From DATAQC01 sp046263055 (GTDB taxonomy: Bacteria > Actinomycetota > Acidimicrobiia > Acidimicrobiales > AC-14), in contig JBHELO010000090.1 in NCBI GenBank assembly GCA_046263055.1, positions 1 through 22,291 of the forward strand: a stretch of DNA of 22,291 nucleotides, read 5' to 3'. Positions 21,220 to 22,291 of the stretch are shown one piece after another. The notes beneath the pieces were generated by a model. It searched no databases and had not been told where the DNA came from. It saw only the letters and a list, made by a program, of their open reading frames with translations. The translations under genes were made by a program, and so were the position numbers. Each line of letters opens with the position of its first letter. Position 1 is the stretch's first letter.

Positions 21220-22291
21220 GAGCCGGCGTCCGCCGCATCCGCCTATGGCCGGTGGTTGCCCTGGCCGCCCTGGTCCTGGCCGCCGGGTGTGGCGGGAGCG
21301 GCGCCTCCGGCTCGGGCCGGCGACCGTCGCTCACCGTGGGGGCGCTGTACCCCACCACTGGCTCACAGGGCCCGGAGGGCACCGAGGAGCTGCACGGCGT
21401 GCAGTTGGCCGCCGAGTGGGCGAACGCCCACGGGGGCGTGGGCGGGCGCCCCATCCGCCTGGACACGGTGAACGCGCCCCGGGCAGAGGCGGTGCCGACG
21501 GCCATGGACACGCTGCGGCGGTCGGGCGTGTCGGTGGTGGTGGGGTCGCACAGCAGCATCGTGTCGGAGACCGCCGCGTCGGTGGCCACCGCCGACGGCA
21601 TGGTGCTCTTCGAGACCGGCGCGGTGGGGGAGACCGCGCCCGACACTGCGGGCGGTGTCAACTTCTTCCGCATGGCCCCGATGGGCGCCAACCTGGGAAC
21701 CGCGGCCATCGACTTCGTCACCCGGGAGTTGCAGCCCACGCTGGGTACGAGTGGGGCGCTGCGCATCGCCGTGGCCCACGTGGACGACGCCTACGGGCGG
21801 GCGGTGGGCGAGGGAGCGGCGGCCGAGGTCGGGCGCACCGGCCAGGTCCTGGCCGACGACATCCCCTACGACTCCCACGTCACCGACTTCTCACCCATCG
21901 TCGCCCGCATCGCCGCCGCCCGGGCCGACGTGCTGTTCGTGTCCGCCTACCTGGACGACGGGGTGGCCCTTCGCAAGGCCACGGTGGACGCCGGCGTCCA
22001 CCTGCGGGCCAGCATCGGCACCAGCTCCAGCTACTGCATGCCCGCCTTCGGCGACCGCCTGGGTACCGACGCCGTCGGGCTGTTCGCGTCCGACAAGCCC
22101 GATGCCGCCGACGTCCGGGCCGATGCCCTGTCGCCCGAGGGGCGCGCCATGCTGGCGTGGGCGTCGTCGCAGTACGCCAGCCGGTGGTACGAACCCATGA
22201 GCGCTCCCGCCCTGTCCGGCTTCTCCAACGCCTCGGCCGTGTTCGGCCACGTGCTGCCGGCGGCGTCGGGCACCGACGCCCGGGCGGTGGC
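21216..22291 (+). CDS. ABC transporter substrate-binding lipoprotein (partial, 3' cut by window)
   Basis: Open from GTG 21216 (overlapping the CPBP stop) to the window end, 358 codons without a stop. The signal has RRIR, a hydrophobic core and lipobox LAAGC (Cys25). The mature protein follows the periplasmic-binding fold of the branched-chain amino acid/amide type (Peripla_BP_6): LTVGALYPTTGSQGPEG, HGVQLAAEWANAHGGVGGRPI, VVVGSHSSIVSETAA, NFFRMAPMGANLG and VAHVDDAYGRAVGEG. It would capture an amino acid, amide or urea-like solute at the cell surface for an ABC importer expected downstream. The ligand is not evident. Coupling to a CPBP protease gene is unusual. Confidence 0.9.
   Translation, partial: MRAGVRRIRLWPVVALAALVLAAGCGGSGASGSGRRPSLTVGALYPTTGSQGPEGTEELHGVQLAAEWANAHGGVGGRPIRLDTVNAPRAEAVPTAMDTLRRSGVSVVVGSHSSIVSETAASVATADGMVLFETGAVGETAPDTAGGVNFFRMAPMGANLGTAAIDFVTRELQPTLGTSGALRIAVAHVDDAYGRAVGEGAAAEVGRTGQVLADDIPYDSHVTDFSPIVARIAAARADVLFVSAYLDDGVALRKATVDAGVHLRASIGTSSSYCMPAFGDRLGTDAVGLFASDKPDAADVRADALSPEGRAMLAWASSQYASRWYEPMSAPALSGFSNASAVFGHVLPAASGTDARAV

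Overview
This is a very GC-rich, gene-dense window with many GTG starts and ATGA/GTGA stop-start overlaps. It encodes secreted lipoproteins, an ImuA'/ImuB mutasome pair and a MoxR-DUF58-VWA operon. This points to a high-GC Gram-positive bacterium (Actinomycetota). Class Acidimicrobiia is my guess only; no rRNA or other decisive marker is present. I see no tRNA or rRNA gene, CRISPR array, insertion sequence, phage gene or attachment site, so this reads as chromosomal backbone with a metal/redox accessory block.

Layout. 16-585 (-) is a secreted AMIN-like protein, divergent from gpsA (719-1723). A MoxR ATPase, a DUF58 protein and a membrane VWA protein form one overlapping operon (1897-4993). 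A large dyad (5013-5077) separates it from cutA, then rnhB with an overlapping mini-lipoprotein, a two-helix membrane protein, and an unknown protein (6715-7326) whose 3' end overlaps the convergent gene. On the minus strand, 10666-7208 holds an AI-2E-family permease, a LOR/SDH (TIGR00300) enzyme and an amidinohydrolase. The last two look like a split version of the cyanobacterial AgrE/ArgZ arginine-to-ornithine-to-proline enzyme. An Nfu_N-like protein (10752-11078) is followed by a hairpin, a LexA-type SOS box and imuA'-imuB (11139-13599).

19945-13644 (-) is a copper/redox block: cupredoxin lipoprotein, unknown membrane protein, CopC-CopD-YtkA-like fusion, YcnI (DUF1775), unknown two-helix membrane protein, second cupredoxin lipoprotein and a PAP2-family membrane phosphatase. 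A 378-nt leader with a GC-rich minisatellite lies upstream of the CopC-CopD gene. Divergent from the block is a plus-strand operon (20102 to the window end): a His-rich lipoprotein, a CPBP intramembrane protease and a branched-chain-amino-acid-type substrate-binding lipoprotein cut by the window edge.

Regulation. At least six transcription units begin with a TA-N3-T hexamer only 6-9 nt before the start codon, the arrangement expected of leaderless actinobacterial transcripts. For imuA' this element lies 2 nt downstream of the SOS box, which fixes both the start codon and the likely control. The most notable points are the split arginine catabolic pair, the SOS-box/leaderless imuA' promoter, the apparent ATT start of moxR, the CopC-CopD-YtkA fusion with its minisatellite leader, and three unknown membrane or soluble genes.
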